Of a stretch of 64,000 bases of DNA, positions 34,801-44,031 are shown in pieces; the first letter of the stretch is position 1; each line of letters starts with the position of its first letter. The DNA lies in assembly GCF_003054265.1 (NCBI RefSeq), contig NZ_QBKT01000002.1, forward strand, positions 248,001 to 312,000, given 5' to 3'. The notes beneath the pieces were generated by a model, which was not told the DNA's origin, made no database searches, and was given only the letters and a program-made list of their open reading frames with translations. The stretch is from Kordia periserrulae (lineage in GTDB: Bacteria; Bacteroidota; Bacteroidia; Flavobacteriales; Flavobacteriaceae). Made by a program: the position numbers and the translations under genes.

Positions 34801-37458
34801 ATGATAGATATGAAAGAAACTACCCTAAAACTCTTTTGCATTCTTCTGTTTATTTCTATGTCAGCAAACGCACAACGAGAAGCCGCTAATTGGTTTTTTG
34901 GAGTGAATGCTGGACTTGATTTTAACACAGGAATTCCCGTCAGCGTTGATACAGGACAGACAAACACGCTAGAAGGTTGTTCTGCAATATCTGATGCTGA
35001 TGGAAATTTACTATTCTATACGGATGGTGTGACGGTGTGGAATCAATTGCATCAAATGATGCCAAATGGAACGGATTTGGCAGGAAGCTTATCCAGTACA
35101 CAATCGTGTATTATTGTTCCGAATCCTAGCAATGCAAATTTATTTTACATTTTTACAACCGATGTGGTGGATGCGTATAATGGCACGAATCAAGGACCGA
35201 GCAATGGTTTTAATTATTCGATTGTTGATATGACGCTCGCTGGCGGATTGGGCGATGTCACGACTAAAAATGTGAATTTACTCGTAAATGGTTCCGAAAA
35301 AGTATCTGCAACACTGAGTACCGACGGAAATTTTTGGGTTGTGACACATAGAAACAATCAATTTTTTTCATTTAAAGTTACGGCAGCAGGTGTAAATACC
35401 ATTCCAATTGTATCAAATACGTCCACGTCAATTCCAGATTTTAACAATATCAGAGGAAATATGAAAATATCTCCGAATGGTCAAAAATTAGCCATTGCAC
35501 ATACTTTATTTGAGCCAGTGCAATCAGGTTCTTTGTATTTATACGATTTTGATAGTACGACAGGTTTCGTGAGCAATCCATCGTTTTTGGGGGATGAAAT
35601 TACGTTTTACGGGGTAGAGTTTTCTTCAAATTCTACACGTTTATATGCTACAGGAAAGTTTTTTGAAAGTGAATCTATCAGTAATATACAAGTGCAACAA
35701 TACGACGTAACAGCGGCTGATGTTGCCAATACAAAATTCATTGTTTTTGATTATCCTGCGGCGCAAATCACGCCATCATTATCTGGAAGTTTGCAATTAG
35801 GTTTGGATAAACGAATCTATCACGCGTTGCCGTCTTCTAAATTATCAACGATTAATTCGCCCAATTTACTTGGAAATGCTTGCGATTTTGACTTTGAAAG
35901 TGTGGATTTGGGAATGAATTTTTCTCGTTTCGGTTTGCCTGCAGCAGTGCAATCATTCTACGAAAGTATTGCTACGATTGAAAATTTTTGTTTAGGTGAC
36001 CAAACAACATTTACCGTCATTTCTCAAAACAATGTCATTGGAGTGAATTGGAATTTTGGCGATCCAGCTTCTGGAAGTGCCAATACTGCCAATGAAATTT
36101 CGACCTCGCATGTATTTTCCAACGCAGGAACATTTACTGTTACGGCAGAAGTTTCGTTTTCCGATGCTCCCAATCAAATTTTTACAGAAATTGTAGTCAT
36201 TCAAGAAGTACCGAATATAGCGCCGTTGTTCACCATACAACAGTGCGATGTGGATGAAAATGATTCAGATGGTTTGTCAATTTTCAATCTACAAGAAGCA
36301 ATCTCAGTTATAGAAGAAGATAACGGAGACGACAATATTGACGTGTTATTTTTTGAAAGCATTACAGACGCACAATTGAATGAGAATAACATTGCGAACG
36401 AATTTTATGCCAATAGCGTAAACAATCAAATTTTGTATGCGCGTGTGTTTTCGTATATAGACTGTTTCACCATTACACAAGTGCGATTGAATGTTAGCTC
36501 AGGAAGTAATCTCGGTGTGTATGATACAATTGATGTGTGCGAAGTTGACGAAACCAATATTTCCATCTCACAAATAGAAAACATCTTGCAAGAAGACTTT
36601 CCTAATGCGCTTATTAGTATTTACAGTACACGAGATGATGCGTTATTGTTAGAAAATCAACTAACCGATTTTTCTTTTGTAGATGTCAATCTTACGGACG
36701 AATTGTTTTTTAGAGTGTCTTACGGAAGCAATTGCGGATTCATTGGAAGCGTTCAATTAAACATAGTTTCGCAACCTACGGTAGAAGATCAACAAGCGTT
36801 TTTATGTGGACAAATTGGCGCTGCGGTAGAATTGTCATTTGACGAATCTTTTTCAAGCTATGTATGGTCTACCAATGAAACTACGCCTTCCATCATGGTC
36901 ACAGAAACTGGAACGTATACTGTAGTTGTTACCAATAGTGCAGGTTGTGAAAAAGAAGTAAATTACACAGTGGTAGAAGAGCCGCCGATAGTTATTGACG
37001 AAATAGCGGTGCAAGATTTTCAAGATGTCAATACGATTACTATCGTGCTAACACCAGATACTGATATGGAAGCTGTAAGTTATTCTATCAATGGCGGAAA
37101 TACCTTTGTGCCCTCAAATGAGTTTGTAAATATGTATCCAGGCGTGTACGATGTGGTGGTTCGTCGTGGCGAATGTGATGCTGCTGCGGAAACAATTTTG
37201 GTGGGCGGATTTCCAAAATTCTTCACACCAAATGGCGACAATACGAATGACACGTGGGAATTGATTAAAAAAGAATTCTATCCAAATGCCTTTATAGAGT
37301 TGTACGACCGTTATGGGAAAAATTTAGTCAATTTTAAAGCAGAGGGTTCTTGGGATGGGACCTATAGAGGAATGCCATTGCCTTCTGGCGATTATTGGTA
37401 TAAACTCACCTTAGAAAGCGGAAGAGTAGTGACGGGAAATGTTACACTAAGACGTTAA
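34801..37458 (+). CDS. PKD-containing T9SS substrate with gliding-type (type B) C-terminal domain
   Basis: 885 residues. The start may be 34801 or the in-frame ATG at 34810; the second gives a shorter signal peptide (MKETTLKLFCILLFISMSANAQ). The N-terminal half looks like a beta-propeller (WFFGVNAGLDFNTG, ISDADGNLLFYTDGVTVWN, NMKISPNGQKLAIAH). A PKD domain is near 400-460 (GVNWNFGDPASGS to AGTFTVTAEVSF). Two or more immunoglobulin-like repeats with CDVDENDSDGLSIFNLQ-type motifs follow. The end, FFTPNGDNTNDTWELIKKEFY to VTGNVTLRR, is the gliding motility-associated (type B) sorting domain. It is secreted and probably surface-attached. Its stop overlaps the convergent GT2 gene by 4 bp. Confidence 0.9.
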   Translation: MIDMKETTLKLFCILLFISMSANAQREAANWFFGVNAGLDFNTGIPVSVDTGQTNTLEGCSAISDADGNLLFYTDGVTVWNQLHQMMPNGTDLAGSLSSTQSCIIVPNPSNANLFYIFTTDVVDAYNGTNQGPSNGFNYSIVDMTLAGGLGDVTTKNVNLLVNGSEKVSATLSTDGNFWVVTHRNNQFFSFKVTAAGVNTIPIVSNTSTSIPDFNNIRGNMKISPNGQKLAIAHTLFEPVQSGSLYLYDFDSTTGFVSNPSFLGDEITFYGVEFSSNSTRLYATGKFFESESISNIQVQQYDVTAADVANTKFIVFDYPAAQITPSLSGSLQLGLDKRIYHALPSSKLSTINSPNLLGNACDFDFESVDLGMNFSRFGLPAAVQSFYESIATIENFCLGDQTTFTVISQNNVIGVNWNFGDPASGSANTANEISTSHVFSNAGTFTVTAEVSFSDAPNQIFTEIVVIQEVPNIAPLFTIQQCDVDENDSDGLSIFNLQEAISVIEEDNGDDNIDVLFFESITDAQLNENNIANEFYANSVNNQILYARVFSYIDCFTITQVRLNVSSGSNLGVYDTIDVCEVDETNISISQIENILQEDFPNALISIYSTRDDALLLENQLTDFSFVDVNLTDELFFRVSYGSNCGFIGSVQLNIVSQPTVEDQQAFLCGQIGAAVELSFDESFSSYVWSTNETTPSIMVTETGTYTVVVTNSAGCEKEVNYTVVEEPPIVIDEIAVQDFQDVNTITIVLTPDTDMEAVSYSINGGNTFVPSNEFVNMYPGVYDVVVRRGECDAAAETILVGGFPKFFTPNGDNTNDTWELIKKEFYPNAFIELYDRYGKNLVNFKAEGSWDGTYRGMPLPSGDYWYKLTLESGRVVTGNVTLRR

Positions 37459-38411
37459 ATATTCTCTGTTTCACTAATTTTATAACGCTCCTTATCGCGT
37501 TTGCTTCGTAGAATGATTTCGCCTAAAAAACCAGCCAAGAAAAACTGTGTTCCAATAATCATGGTGGCCAACGAAATGTAAAACCAAGGATTTTCTGTAA
37601 CTAAAATGGCTTTTAAACCATACGCAATTTTGTACAATTTCATCACACCAATATAAGCAGCAGAGGCGAGTCCGATAAAAAACATGAGTACGCCCAAAGC
37701 ACCAAATAAATGCATTGGTCGTTTTCCGAATTTTGACAAAAACCAAATCGTAATCAAGTCTAAGAAGCCATTGATAAATCGCTCGTAGCCAAATTTTGTT
37801 TTCCCATATTTTCGCGCTTGGTGTTGTACCACTTTTTCGCCAATGTGTTGGAATCCTGCATTTTTAGCCAACACAGGAATGTATCTGTGCATTTCTCCGT
37901 ATACATCTACATTCTTCACGACAATATTTTTATACGCCTTTAAACCGCAGTTAAAATCGTGTAGTTTCAATCCAGAGGTGCGTCTTGCTGCCCAATTGAA
38001 CAATTTTGACGGAATATTCTTTGCAATGACAGAATCGTAGCGTTTCTTTTTCCAACCAGACACCAAATCAAAGTTTTTTTCTGTGATGAGTTTGTATAAT
38101 TCAGGAATCTCGTCAGGACTGTCTTGCAAATCCGCATCCATCGTAATGACAACATCGCCCAAAGCTTCTTTAAAACCAGCGTGTAACGCTTGCGATTTTC
38201 CATAGTTTCGCAAAAAACGGATGCCTTTTACTTCGGAATGCTTCTGACTTAACTCATGAATGATGTTCCATGAATTATCCGTACTTCCATCATCAATAAA
38301 CAAAATTTCATACGTGAACTTGTGTGTTTCCATCACGCGAAAAATCCACTCGTGTAGCTCTCGCAAGGATTCTTCTTCATTCAGTAAAGGGATGACTATG
38401 GAAATATTCAT
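37455..38411 (-). CDS. Family 2 glycosyltransferase, polyprenyl-phosphate type
   Basis: 318 residues. A GT-A domain (about 1-225) shows ISIVIPLLNEEESL, FIDDGSTDNSW and the metal-binding VITMDADLQDSPDEIPEL. Two membrane helices at the C-terminus (about 232-256 and 270-295) give the DPM1/GtrB/ArnC-like layout. Such enzymes move a sugar from a nucleotide donor to undecaprenyl phosphate for use in the periplasm. It overlaps the DUF4199 gene by one base. It could supply the lipid-linked donor for GT-C enzymes such as the DUF2723 protein in this window, which is inference. Confidence 0.9.
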   Translation of the reverse strand: MNISIVIPLLNEEESLRELHEWIFRVMETHKFTYEILFIDDGSTDNSWNIIHELSQKHSEVKGIRFLRNYGKSQALHAGFKEALGDVVITMDADLQDSPDEIPELYKLITEKNFDLVSGWKKKRYDSVIAKNIPSKLFNWAARRTSGLKLHDFNCGLKAYKNIVVKNVDVYGEMHRYIPVLAKNAGFQHIGEKVVQHQARKYGKTKFGYERFINGFLDLITIWFLSKFGKRPMHLFGALGVLMFFIGLASAAYIGVMKLYKIAYGLKAILVTENPWFYISLATMIIGTQFFLAGFLGEIILRSKRDKERYKISETENI

Positions 38412-38920
38412 TACGCGTTGTTAGGATTGGTGAAAATCTTTGATTTAATGGCTAAAGATGCTAATAAAGAAAAGAAAAATCCACTTAATAAACTTTTAAA
38501 TACGTTTTCGATAAAAATAGCGAATTTAAAATTGTCTTTCAGAAATGTGATGCTTTCTTGAATTTTTTCATCGGTAAAGTCACTGTTTTTGCGTAAATCT
38601 TGCTCTGCAACGACCGCGAGTTTGTCTACAAAATCCGTTTCAATATACGATGCGTGAATAATGATATACACCCAAAGCATCAAACTGCTCAAAAGAATGA
38701 CACCAATACCTGTTTTTAAACCTTCACGAATTGAAAATGGTTCGCCGTTGCGACTCACCTTTACAATGGCTAAAATCATAAAAATTGCCATGACGGGAAA
38801 CATTGCCAACGAATACACATTTTGTGGGTCTGTATGCACATTTAGCTTATATTGCAAAATGAAAGAAGCAATAAGAACAAAGCCTAGAGCGATTCCGAAA
38901 TGAGCTGTTTTTGAAAACAT
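38411..38920 (-). CDS. DUF4199 family membrane protein
   Basis: 169 residues with four membrane helices (about 7-24, 38-53, 75-95, 135-155). The pattern YSLAMFPVMAIFMILAIVKVSR, FSIREGLKTGIGVILLSSLMLWVYI and the C-terminal FFFSLLASLAIKSK fits DUF4199. Function is unknown. It is regularly found next to a GT2 gene in flavobacteria, as here with a one-base overlap, and may help that enzyme. A CAAATATA (minus-strand TATATTTG) box lies at 38943-38950. Confidence 0.85.
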   Translation of the reverse strand: MFSKTAHFGIALGFVLIASFILQYKLNVHTDPQNVYSLAMFPVMAIFMILAIVKVSRNGEPFSIREGLKTGIGVILLSSLMLWVYIIIHASYIETDFVDKLAVVAEQDLRKNSDFTDEKIQESITFLKDNFKFAIFIENVFKSLLSGFFFSLLASLAIKSKIFTNPNNA

Positions 38921-38994
38921 GAACGCGGGTTTTTGTAGGACACAAATATAGAAATTCGAGCGTAGAAAATATCAAAAATAATTTTATTTTAATG

Positions 38995-39024
38995 TTGCAC
39001 ATTCAGAAATAATAGTTAAATTTG
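38995..39024 (+). promoter_or_regulatory. Bacteroidota-type promoter of the L31 gene
   Basis: TTG at 38995-38997 and TAAATTTG at 39017-39024 are separated by 19 bp, an exact match to the sigma-A TTG-N17-19-TAnnTTTG pattern. The ATG is 38 bp downstream. Confidence 0.85.
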
Positions 39025-39062
39025 CACCTCGAAAAAAGAGAAAGTTATAAAAGATTATAAAG

Positions 39063-39314
39063 ATGAAACAAGGTATACATCCAGAAAATTACAGAATGGT
39101 AGCTTTTAAAGATATGTCTAATGAAGATGTATTTCTTACGAAGTCTACAGTAGATACAAAAGAAACTATCGAAGTTGATGGTACTGAGTATCCATTATAT
39201 AAATTAGAAATTTCAAGAACGTCACATCCATACTATACTGGTAAGTCTAAGTTAGTAGATACAGCAGGTCGTATTGATAAGTTCAAAAATAAATACGCGA
39301 AATTCAAGAAATAA
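39063..39314 (+). CDS. rpmE2: 50S ribosomal protein L31, type B (zinc-free)
   Basis: 83 residues, starting [21 protein letters not shown]. The [28 protein letters not shown] block identifies L31. It has no cysteine, so it is the zinc-independent C-minus form. In bacteria with both forms this one replaces the zinc form under zinc shortage, but many Bacteroidota have only this type. It is a single-gene unit with an ideal promoter before it and a GAAA-loop terminator after it. Confidence 0.96.
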   Translation: MKQGIHPENYRMVAFKDMSNEDVFLTKSTVDTKETIEVDGTEYPLYKLEISRTSHPYYTGKSKLVDTAGRIDKFKNKYAKFKK

Positions 39315-39335
39315 GAATTTTGTCACTAACACACA

Positions 39336-39370
39336 AAATGTCTTTCAGGAAACTGAGAGACATTTTTTTT
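39336..39370 (+). terminator. Strong terminator with GAAA tetraloop
   Basis: AAATGTCTTTCAG (39336-39348) pairs with CTGAGAGACATTT (39353-39365) around a GAAA loop, followed by T. The stem is 13 bp with one G-T pair. Confidence 0.93.
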
Positions 39371-39438
39371 TGAAAAATTCTGACAATCACATATACAAAC
39401 GCTAAGCTTTTTTTATTTTTACAAAAATTGACTAAACT

Positions 39439-40617
39439 ATGAACTATATTCTCTTCGACGGAACTGTACGGAACGCATTATTGCCTTTTACCTTTACACG
39501 ACCAGTAGCTGATATTAGAGTCGGAATTTTAACGATTCGTGAAAAGTGGGAAGCGCATTTGGGCGGAACCACCACCACGATTACGGAAGAATATTTATCT
39601 GAAAAATATCCGATGGTCGAATTGGAAGAAAACGTAATGATTAACGCGTCTTTTTTACCGAATGCCGAATTGGTAGCCATGATTCAAGGATTGACAGCCA
39701 AACAAGCAATTTTTTCAGGCGACGAAATCATTGCATTTCATACTACAGACCAACAAGATGAGGTTGATTTTGATACCTACGAGGTGATTTCGTATGAAGA
39801 AGACTGTTTGCGAATAGAGCATACGTGGGATATTTTTTCAAAAAATGCAGAAGCCATTCAGGCCGATTTTGAATTGATTACCAAAGACAGAACCTCGCAG
39901 CCAATTCCTGCAACGGTAAATGTAATATCGCCAGAAAATATTTTTATTGAAAAAGGAGCAAAGTTGAATTTCTGCACACTCAACGCAAGTTCGGGACCGA
40001 TTTATATCGGAAAAAAAGCGGAAATCATGGAAGGTTGTGTTGTTCGAGGTGCTTTGGCAATGTGTGAACATTCCGTACTAAAACTTTCCGCTAAAATTTA
40101 CGGCGCAACTACGTTAGGACCGTATTGTAAAGTTGGAGGTGAAGTCAACAATTCGGTATTAATGGGCTATTCCAACAAAGGTCACGATGGATTCTTAGGA
40201 AATTCCGTGTTAGGCGAGTGGTGCAATATTGGCGCTGACAGTAACAATTCCAACCTAAAAAATAATTATGCAGAAGTACGTTTGTGGAGTTATGAAACGG
40301 AAAACTTTGCAAAAACTGGTTTACAATTCTGCGGATTGATGATGGGCGATCACAGCAAATGTGGTATCAATACGATGTTCAATACAGGAACTGTTGTGGG
40401 TGTAAATGCGAATATATTCGGTTCAGGATTTCCAAGAAACTTTGTGCCAAGCTACAGTTGGGGCGGCGCGAGTGGATTTACAACGTATATGACTAAAAAA
40501 GCTTTTGAAGTCGCAAAAGTGGTCATGGCGAGAAGAAATGTGGAATTTACCGCTCAAGACGAAGCCATTTTGACACACGTTTTTGAAGACACTAAAAAAT
40601 GGCGTAAAGATTCATAA
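39439..40617 (+). CDS. GlmU-like sugar nucleotidyltransferase/left-handed beta-helix protein
   Basis: 392 residues. The N-terminus MNYILFDGTVRNALLPFTFTRPVADIRVGILTIREKWE is the reduced nucleotidyltransferase part of the alternative Bacteroidota GlmU family. The C-terminal half is hexapeptide-repeat beta-helix (FIEKGAKLNFCTLNASSGPIYIGKKAEIMEGCVVRG, and later LGEWCNIGADSNNSNLKNNY). The expected reactions are UDP-GlcNAc pyrophosphorylase and/or glucosamine-1-phosphate acetyltransferase for cell wall precursors. The usual GxGxRxxP pyrophosphorylase loop is not obvious, so activity of the first domain needs care. Confidence 0.82.
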   Translation: MNYILFDGTVRNALLPFTFTRPVADIRVGILTIREKWEAHLGGTTTTITEEYLSEKYPMVELEENVMINASFLPNAELVAMIQGLTAKQAIFSGDEIIAFHTTDQQDEVDFDTYEVISYEEDCLRIEHTWDIFSKNAEAIQADFELITKDRTSQPIPATVNVISPENIFIEKGAKLNFCTLNASSGPIYIGKKAEIMEGCVVRGALAMCEHSVLKLSAKIYGATTLGPYCKVGGEVNNSVLMGYSNKGHDGFLGNSVLGEWCNIGADSNNSNLKNNYAEVRLWSYETENFAKTGLQFCGLMMGDHSKCGINTMFNTGTVVGVNANIFGSGFPRNFVPSYSWGGASGFTTYMTKKAFEVAKVVMARRNVEFTAQDEAILTHVFEDTKKWRKDS

Positions 40618-40620
40618 ATA

Positions 40621-40992
40621 ATGATAGGAATTATAATTTTTATATTGATTGGTAGAAAATTTTATCAATTAGCTGCAAAATACAAACAAAAACTTGCTTG
40701 GATTTATTTCATTGTTGGTATTGCTTCATATTATGCAGGCGAAGTTTTAGCTGCTTTAGTCCTATTATTTTATGCAGAAGTTACAGGTGATTATGAGTCT
40801 ATTGCTTCTTTATCAGATGCTATGTTAATTGTAATTTCAATTGCTACAGGAATTATTACTTGTTATGGAGCCTATCAATTACTCAAAAAGAAATGGCACA
40901 AAGAATATTTAGAAAAAGAACGGAACAAACCCAAAATTTCAGATATCGGAAAGTCAGAAGAGGAAATCGCTTCAAATTATAATTCCTTTTAA
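40621..40992 (+). CDS. Small membrane protein of unknown function
   Basis: 123 residues with three hydrophobic segments (MIGIIIFILIGRKFYQLA, LAWIYFIVGIASYYAGEVLAALVLLFY, LIVISIATGIITCYGAYQLL) and a charged C-terminal tail (KEYLEKERNKPKISDIGKSEEEIAS). It starts 3 bp after the GlmU-like gene, so the two are almost certainly co-transcribed. No family is recognised. Confidence 0.75.
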   Translation: MIGIIIFILIGRKFYQLAAKYKQKLAWIYFIVGIASYYAGEVLAALVLLFYAEVTGDYESIASLSDAMLIVISIATGIITCYGAYQLLKKKWHKEYLEKERNKPKISDIGKSEEEIASNYNSF

Positions 40993-41002
40993 TGATAACG
41001 CA

Positions 41003-41033
41003 CAAAAAAACCGCTACAATTTGTAGCGGTTAA
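41003..41033. terminator. Hairpin terminator between convergent genes
   Basis: AACCGCTACA (41009-41018) pairs with TGTAGCGGTT (41022-41031). The A-run before it becomes a T-run on the minus strand, so it best fits the gene ending at 41084. It may also stop plus-strand transcription. Confidence 0.8.
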
Positions 41034-41083
41034 TTCATATTCTATAATCAAATCTTTATCTTTTAGAAGTATAAGTGTTGATG

Positions 41084-41362
41084 CTACACTTGATATACAA
41101 ACAAAAGGTAATATAAAGCTGTTGCTAAAAGGCAGCCGACAATCGAAAAAATAACAATTGTTTTTTGAAGCGATTGACGATTTTGTTTCTTCACGTTCTC
41201 TCGAATAGTACGCAACTGTATTTCAGAAATTTTAGGAAACGTACGGGTGTTTCTGTCATTTTTATAATACCGTCTGTCAGGATTGAAAGCGTCGCGTTTG
41301 TTACGTCTTTTTTTAGTTCTCCTGATATCGTCTAATACATAAAATCCAACTCCTTGTGACAT
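41084..41362 (-). CDS. Small membrane protein, paralogue of 41738-42055
   Basis: 92 residues. The basic N-terminus FYVLDDIRRTKKRRNKRDAF is followed by NPDRRYYKNDRNTRTFPKIS, a basic helix, and one C-terminal membrane segment (IVIFSIVGCLLATALYYLLFVY). The same order of motifs occurs in the gene 375 bp upstream on the same strand. Topology is probably N-in with a cytoplasmic basic domain. Function unknown. Confidence 0.72.
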   Translation of the reverse strand: MSQGVGFYVLDDIRRTKKRRNKRDAFNPDRRYYKNDRNTRTFPKISEIQLRTIRENVKKQNRQSLQKTIVIFSIVGCLLATALYYLLFVYQV

Positions 41363-41573
41363 AATCTTCTCCTTTTAAGTTCAACATATACTACATTAGT
41401 ATGTAAGTTAAGAAAAATGTTACAGATATATATAATTTTTTTCTATTTAATGTGAAGATTCATATGAATATCAAATAAGAGAAACATGTTAAAACTTTCA
41501 TGTTTCTTTAAAAACCTGAGTTCGATTAATCATCATCATTTTATCACTTATAATTAGCCAATAAATAACAGAT

Positions 41574-41671
41574 TGTCATTTCGGAGCGCAGTCGAGAACA
41601 GCTAAGAAAGTCTATATTTCTATTGAATCTCGAGAGCTATGCTCGGTATCTACGATAATGCTCGATTTGAC
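41574..41671. repeat. TGTCA-bounded palindromic repeat element
   Basis: The left end TGTCATTTCGGAGC (41574-41587) and the right end GCTCGATTTGACA (41659-41671) are inverted. The right half (41627-41671) is a full copy of the repeat with GAGC-tat-GCTC and TATC-tac-GATA hairpins. It fills the 375-bp spacer between the two paralogous membrane protein genes, where no gene is seen. Confidence 0.8.
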
Positions 41672-41737
41672 ACTTTTGTAACTGTATGAAAATCATGATT
41701 ATAAATCAAATTTTAAATCGAACTCAGGTTAAAAGAA

Positions 41738-42055
41738 TTATCCAAACGTAAACAGTCTCCAAAATGCATCGGTAATTTCAACAACAAAAAGCAGGTAATA
41801 AGCAATGATGCCAAAAATTACCGAAAAAATGCTAAGTCTAATCAATAATTTTCGTCTATATTCTTTGCGTTGTTGCAGCATTTGCATTCTAATTTTTTGC
41901 CGCATCTGTGAAGTTATTTCAGGAAACGATTGCTGTATTCCATCATCTTTATAATACCGTTTTTTAGGATCGAATGCGTTGCGCTTCGCGCGTCTTTTCA
42001 TCGTCCTTTTTAAGTCGTCAAATACATGAAATGCAGCTCCTGATCCTCCAAACAT
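41738..42055 (-). CDS. Small membrane protein, paralogue of 41084-41362
   Basis: 105 residues from the ATG at 42055 (MFGGSGAAFHVFDDLKRTMKRR). The longer frame to 42133 adds a non-homologous leader. FHVFDDLKRTMKRRAKRNAF, DPKKRYYKDDGIQQSFPEIT and the C-terminal membrane segment LSIFSVIFGIIAYYLLFVVEI align along the whole length with the downstream paralogue. No family or function is recognised. Confidence 0.72.
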   Translation of the reverse strand: MFGGSGAAFHVFDDLKRTMKRRAKRNAFDPKKRYYKDDGIQQSFPEITSQMRQKIRMQMLQQRKEYRRKLLIRLSIFSVIFGIIAYYLLFVVEITDAFWRLFTFG

Positions 42056-42139
42056 AACTAATCGGTTTAAAATTACACTTATAGTATTAGTGTAGATATT
42101 TAATTGAAAGTTACAAAAAAAGTATTGAAACAAGGTAAG

Positions 42140-43768
42140 TTACTCTTTTCGAACACGCTTCAATTCCAACAAATTCAACGCATTGATGCCTAAACCTTGC
42201 ACATTGTTTTGCGTAAATCGCACCACTTGGTCATAATACAACGGAATTAACGGCGCTTCTGAAATGAGTAACGAGTCCATTTTGGTGTACAACTTTGCAC
42301 GGTTTAAAGCATTGGTTTCTCGCAAAGCGGTTTCGTACCATGTATCAAACTGAGCGTTTTTGAAATGTGTGTAATTAGGACCGTTTGGCGTGAAGTTTTT
42401 ACTGTAAAATAAGGATAAATAATTCTCTGCGTCTGGATAATCGGCAATCCAACTGGCTCTAAAAATCGGCAATTCTCCTTTCGAACGCAATTCGCGTAGG
42501 GTAGAAGCGGGAATGACATTGACACTCGCTTTGATATCAATTTTTTCAAGCTCGCGCTGAATGTATTCACAGAAATTCAAATACTGTCCGTTGGTTGTGA
42601 TAGATACTTCTGGGTTGGAATTTCCTGTTTCTTTTATGTAGTTTTTGACCAATTCTTTGGCGCGTTCAGGTTGATAGGTAAAACCTTCAATATTGTCAAA
42701 ACCAGGCAATCCTTTCGGGATAAAACCATGAATGGCAGGCGTTCCGATGCCGCTTCTCAAATACGTAATCATCTTTTTGCGGTCAAAACTGTAATTCATC
42801 GCTTTTCGCAACAAATGATGACTCGAAACATTGCTGCTGTCGCCAATATAAATTCCTAAATATTCGGTGTTTAAATACGGTCCAGAAATCAAGTTGATAT
42901 CCGTTGTATATTTTTTTCGTAACTGTCCCGCAGCATTTAGAATTTCATCTTGATACGACGGATCGAGCGAATTTAAAAAGTCAATATTTCCTTGTACAAA
43001 CTGCAAAAACTCACTTTGTTTATCAGGTAAAAAGGTAATCGCAACAGCTTCCAAATACGGCAGTTTATTTCCTTTATCATCTTTTTCAAAATAATTTGGA
43101 TTTCGGCGTAAAACCAATTTTGTATTTTCTTCCCAAATCTTAAATTGAAAAGGTCCTGTACCAATCGGATTCGCTCTAAAATCATTGCCATAATGCTCAA
43201 CAATTTCTTTAGGAACTACCGAACAATATTTCATCGTTAACAAGCTTAAAAATGCTGGAAATGGTTGTTTTAGTTGAATTTGGAACGTTGTCTTATCAAT
43301 CGCTTTAAAATTTTGGACACTTTTAAAAATCCAACGACCACTTGAAGCTAATTTATCATCTAAAATGCGCCCGAAACTATATTCAAAATCGTGAGCCGTA
43401 ACGATTCGTGTACTATCTTTTCCGAACAATTCATGTTTGTGAAACTGTACATCATCGCGCAATGTAAACGTATATGTTAGTGCATCTTCAGAAACGTTCC
43501 AAGACTTAGCAATGGCAGGAATGACGTTTAACTCATTGTCCATTTCCACCAAACCATTAAACAATTGATGAACTGCCCAAATATTGCGTTGATCTTTGGC
43601 GAAAGCAGGATCTAACGAAGTAATATTAGCATGTTCGTTATACCGAAAAACCAAGTGGTCTCTATTTTCAGATTGCTTTTGCTGACACGAAACAACTATC
43701 AAAATGATAACTAAAAAAGGTAGTTGCTTGAATATCAAGTGAAAATGTCGAAGGCTTAATTTTATCAT
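42140..43768 (-). CDS. Peptide ABC transporter substrate-binding lipoprotein (OppA/DppA type)
   Basis: 542 residues, solute-binding protein family 5. The lipoprotein signal FLVIILIVVSCQQK places the Cys about residue 28. Characteristic segments include FNGLVEMDNELNVIPAIAKSWNVSEDALTYTFTLRDDVQFH, ANPIGTGPFQFKIWEENTKLVLRRNPNYF and FRASWIADYPDAENYLSLFYS. It binds oligopeptides or related ligands outside the inner membrane. No permease or ATPase gene is adjacent, so it either works with a distant transporter or has a sensing role. Confidence 0.9.
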   Translation of the reverse strand: MIKLSLRHFHLIFKQLPFLVIILIVVSCQQKQSENRDHLVFRYNEHANITSLDPAFAKDQRNIWAVHQLFNGLVEMDNELNVIPAIAKSWNVSEDALTYTFTLRDDVQFHKHELFGKDSTRIVTAHDFEYSFGRILDDKLASSGRWIFKSVQNFKAIDKTTFQIQLKQPFPAFLSLLTMKYCSVVPKEIVEHYGNDFRANPIGTGPFQFKIWEENTKLVLRRNPNYFEKDDKGNKLPYLEAVAITFLPDKQSEFLQFVQGNIDFLNSLDPSYQDEILNAAGQLRKKYTTDINLISGPYLNTEYLGIYIGDSSNVSSHHLLRKAMNYSFDRKKMITYLRSGIGTPAIHGFIPKGLPGFDNIEGFTYQPERAKELVKNYIKETGNSNPEVSITTNGQYLNFCEYIQRELEKIDIKASVNVIPASTLRELRSKGELPIFRASWIADYPDAENYLSLFYSKNFTPNGPNYTHFKNAQFDTWYETALRETNALNRAKLYTKMDSLLISEAPLIPLYYDQVVRFTQNNVQGLGINALNLLELKRVRKE

Positions 43769-43833
43769 CTAATGAATTAATTGTAAATTTGCGCGCTTTA
43801 GTATTGATTGTGAATACTAAAAAAAATAGCTTC

Positions 43834-43909
43834 TGTCAAATCGAGCGCAGTCGAGATTCTTTTTGAAAAGAGAATTATTTAAGAGTTCTCGACTGTGCTC
43901 GAACTGACA
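43834..43909. repeat. 76-bp head-to-head palindromic repeat
   Basis: TGTCAAATCGAGCGCAGTCG (from 43834) is mirrored by CGACTGTGCTCGAACTGACA (to 43909), giving a long near-perfect stem with a short AT-rich centre. It lies in the divergent spacer between the peptide-binding protein gene and mtaB, so it is not a simple terminator. Confidence 0.85.
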
Positions 43910-44031
43910 ATAGGCATAATTAAACAAAACAAAATACATAACTACTTATTGTACTAAAATAGTTTAATTAGGCTCTAAAAGTACACAATAAAAAATACAA
44001 ATCGCTGCCATTTTGGTAGAAAAGTACAGGA

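Noticed and set aside
42140-43768. Peptide-binding protein as part of a local ABC transporter operon
   Set aside because: No permease or ATPase gene is adjacent, and the nearest ABC gene (31150-32985) is an exporter.
43834-43909. Long palindrome as a transcription terminator
   Set aside because: Both flanking genes start, rather than end, on either side, and there is no T-run.
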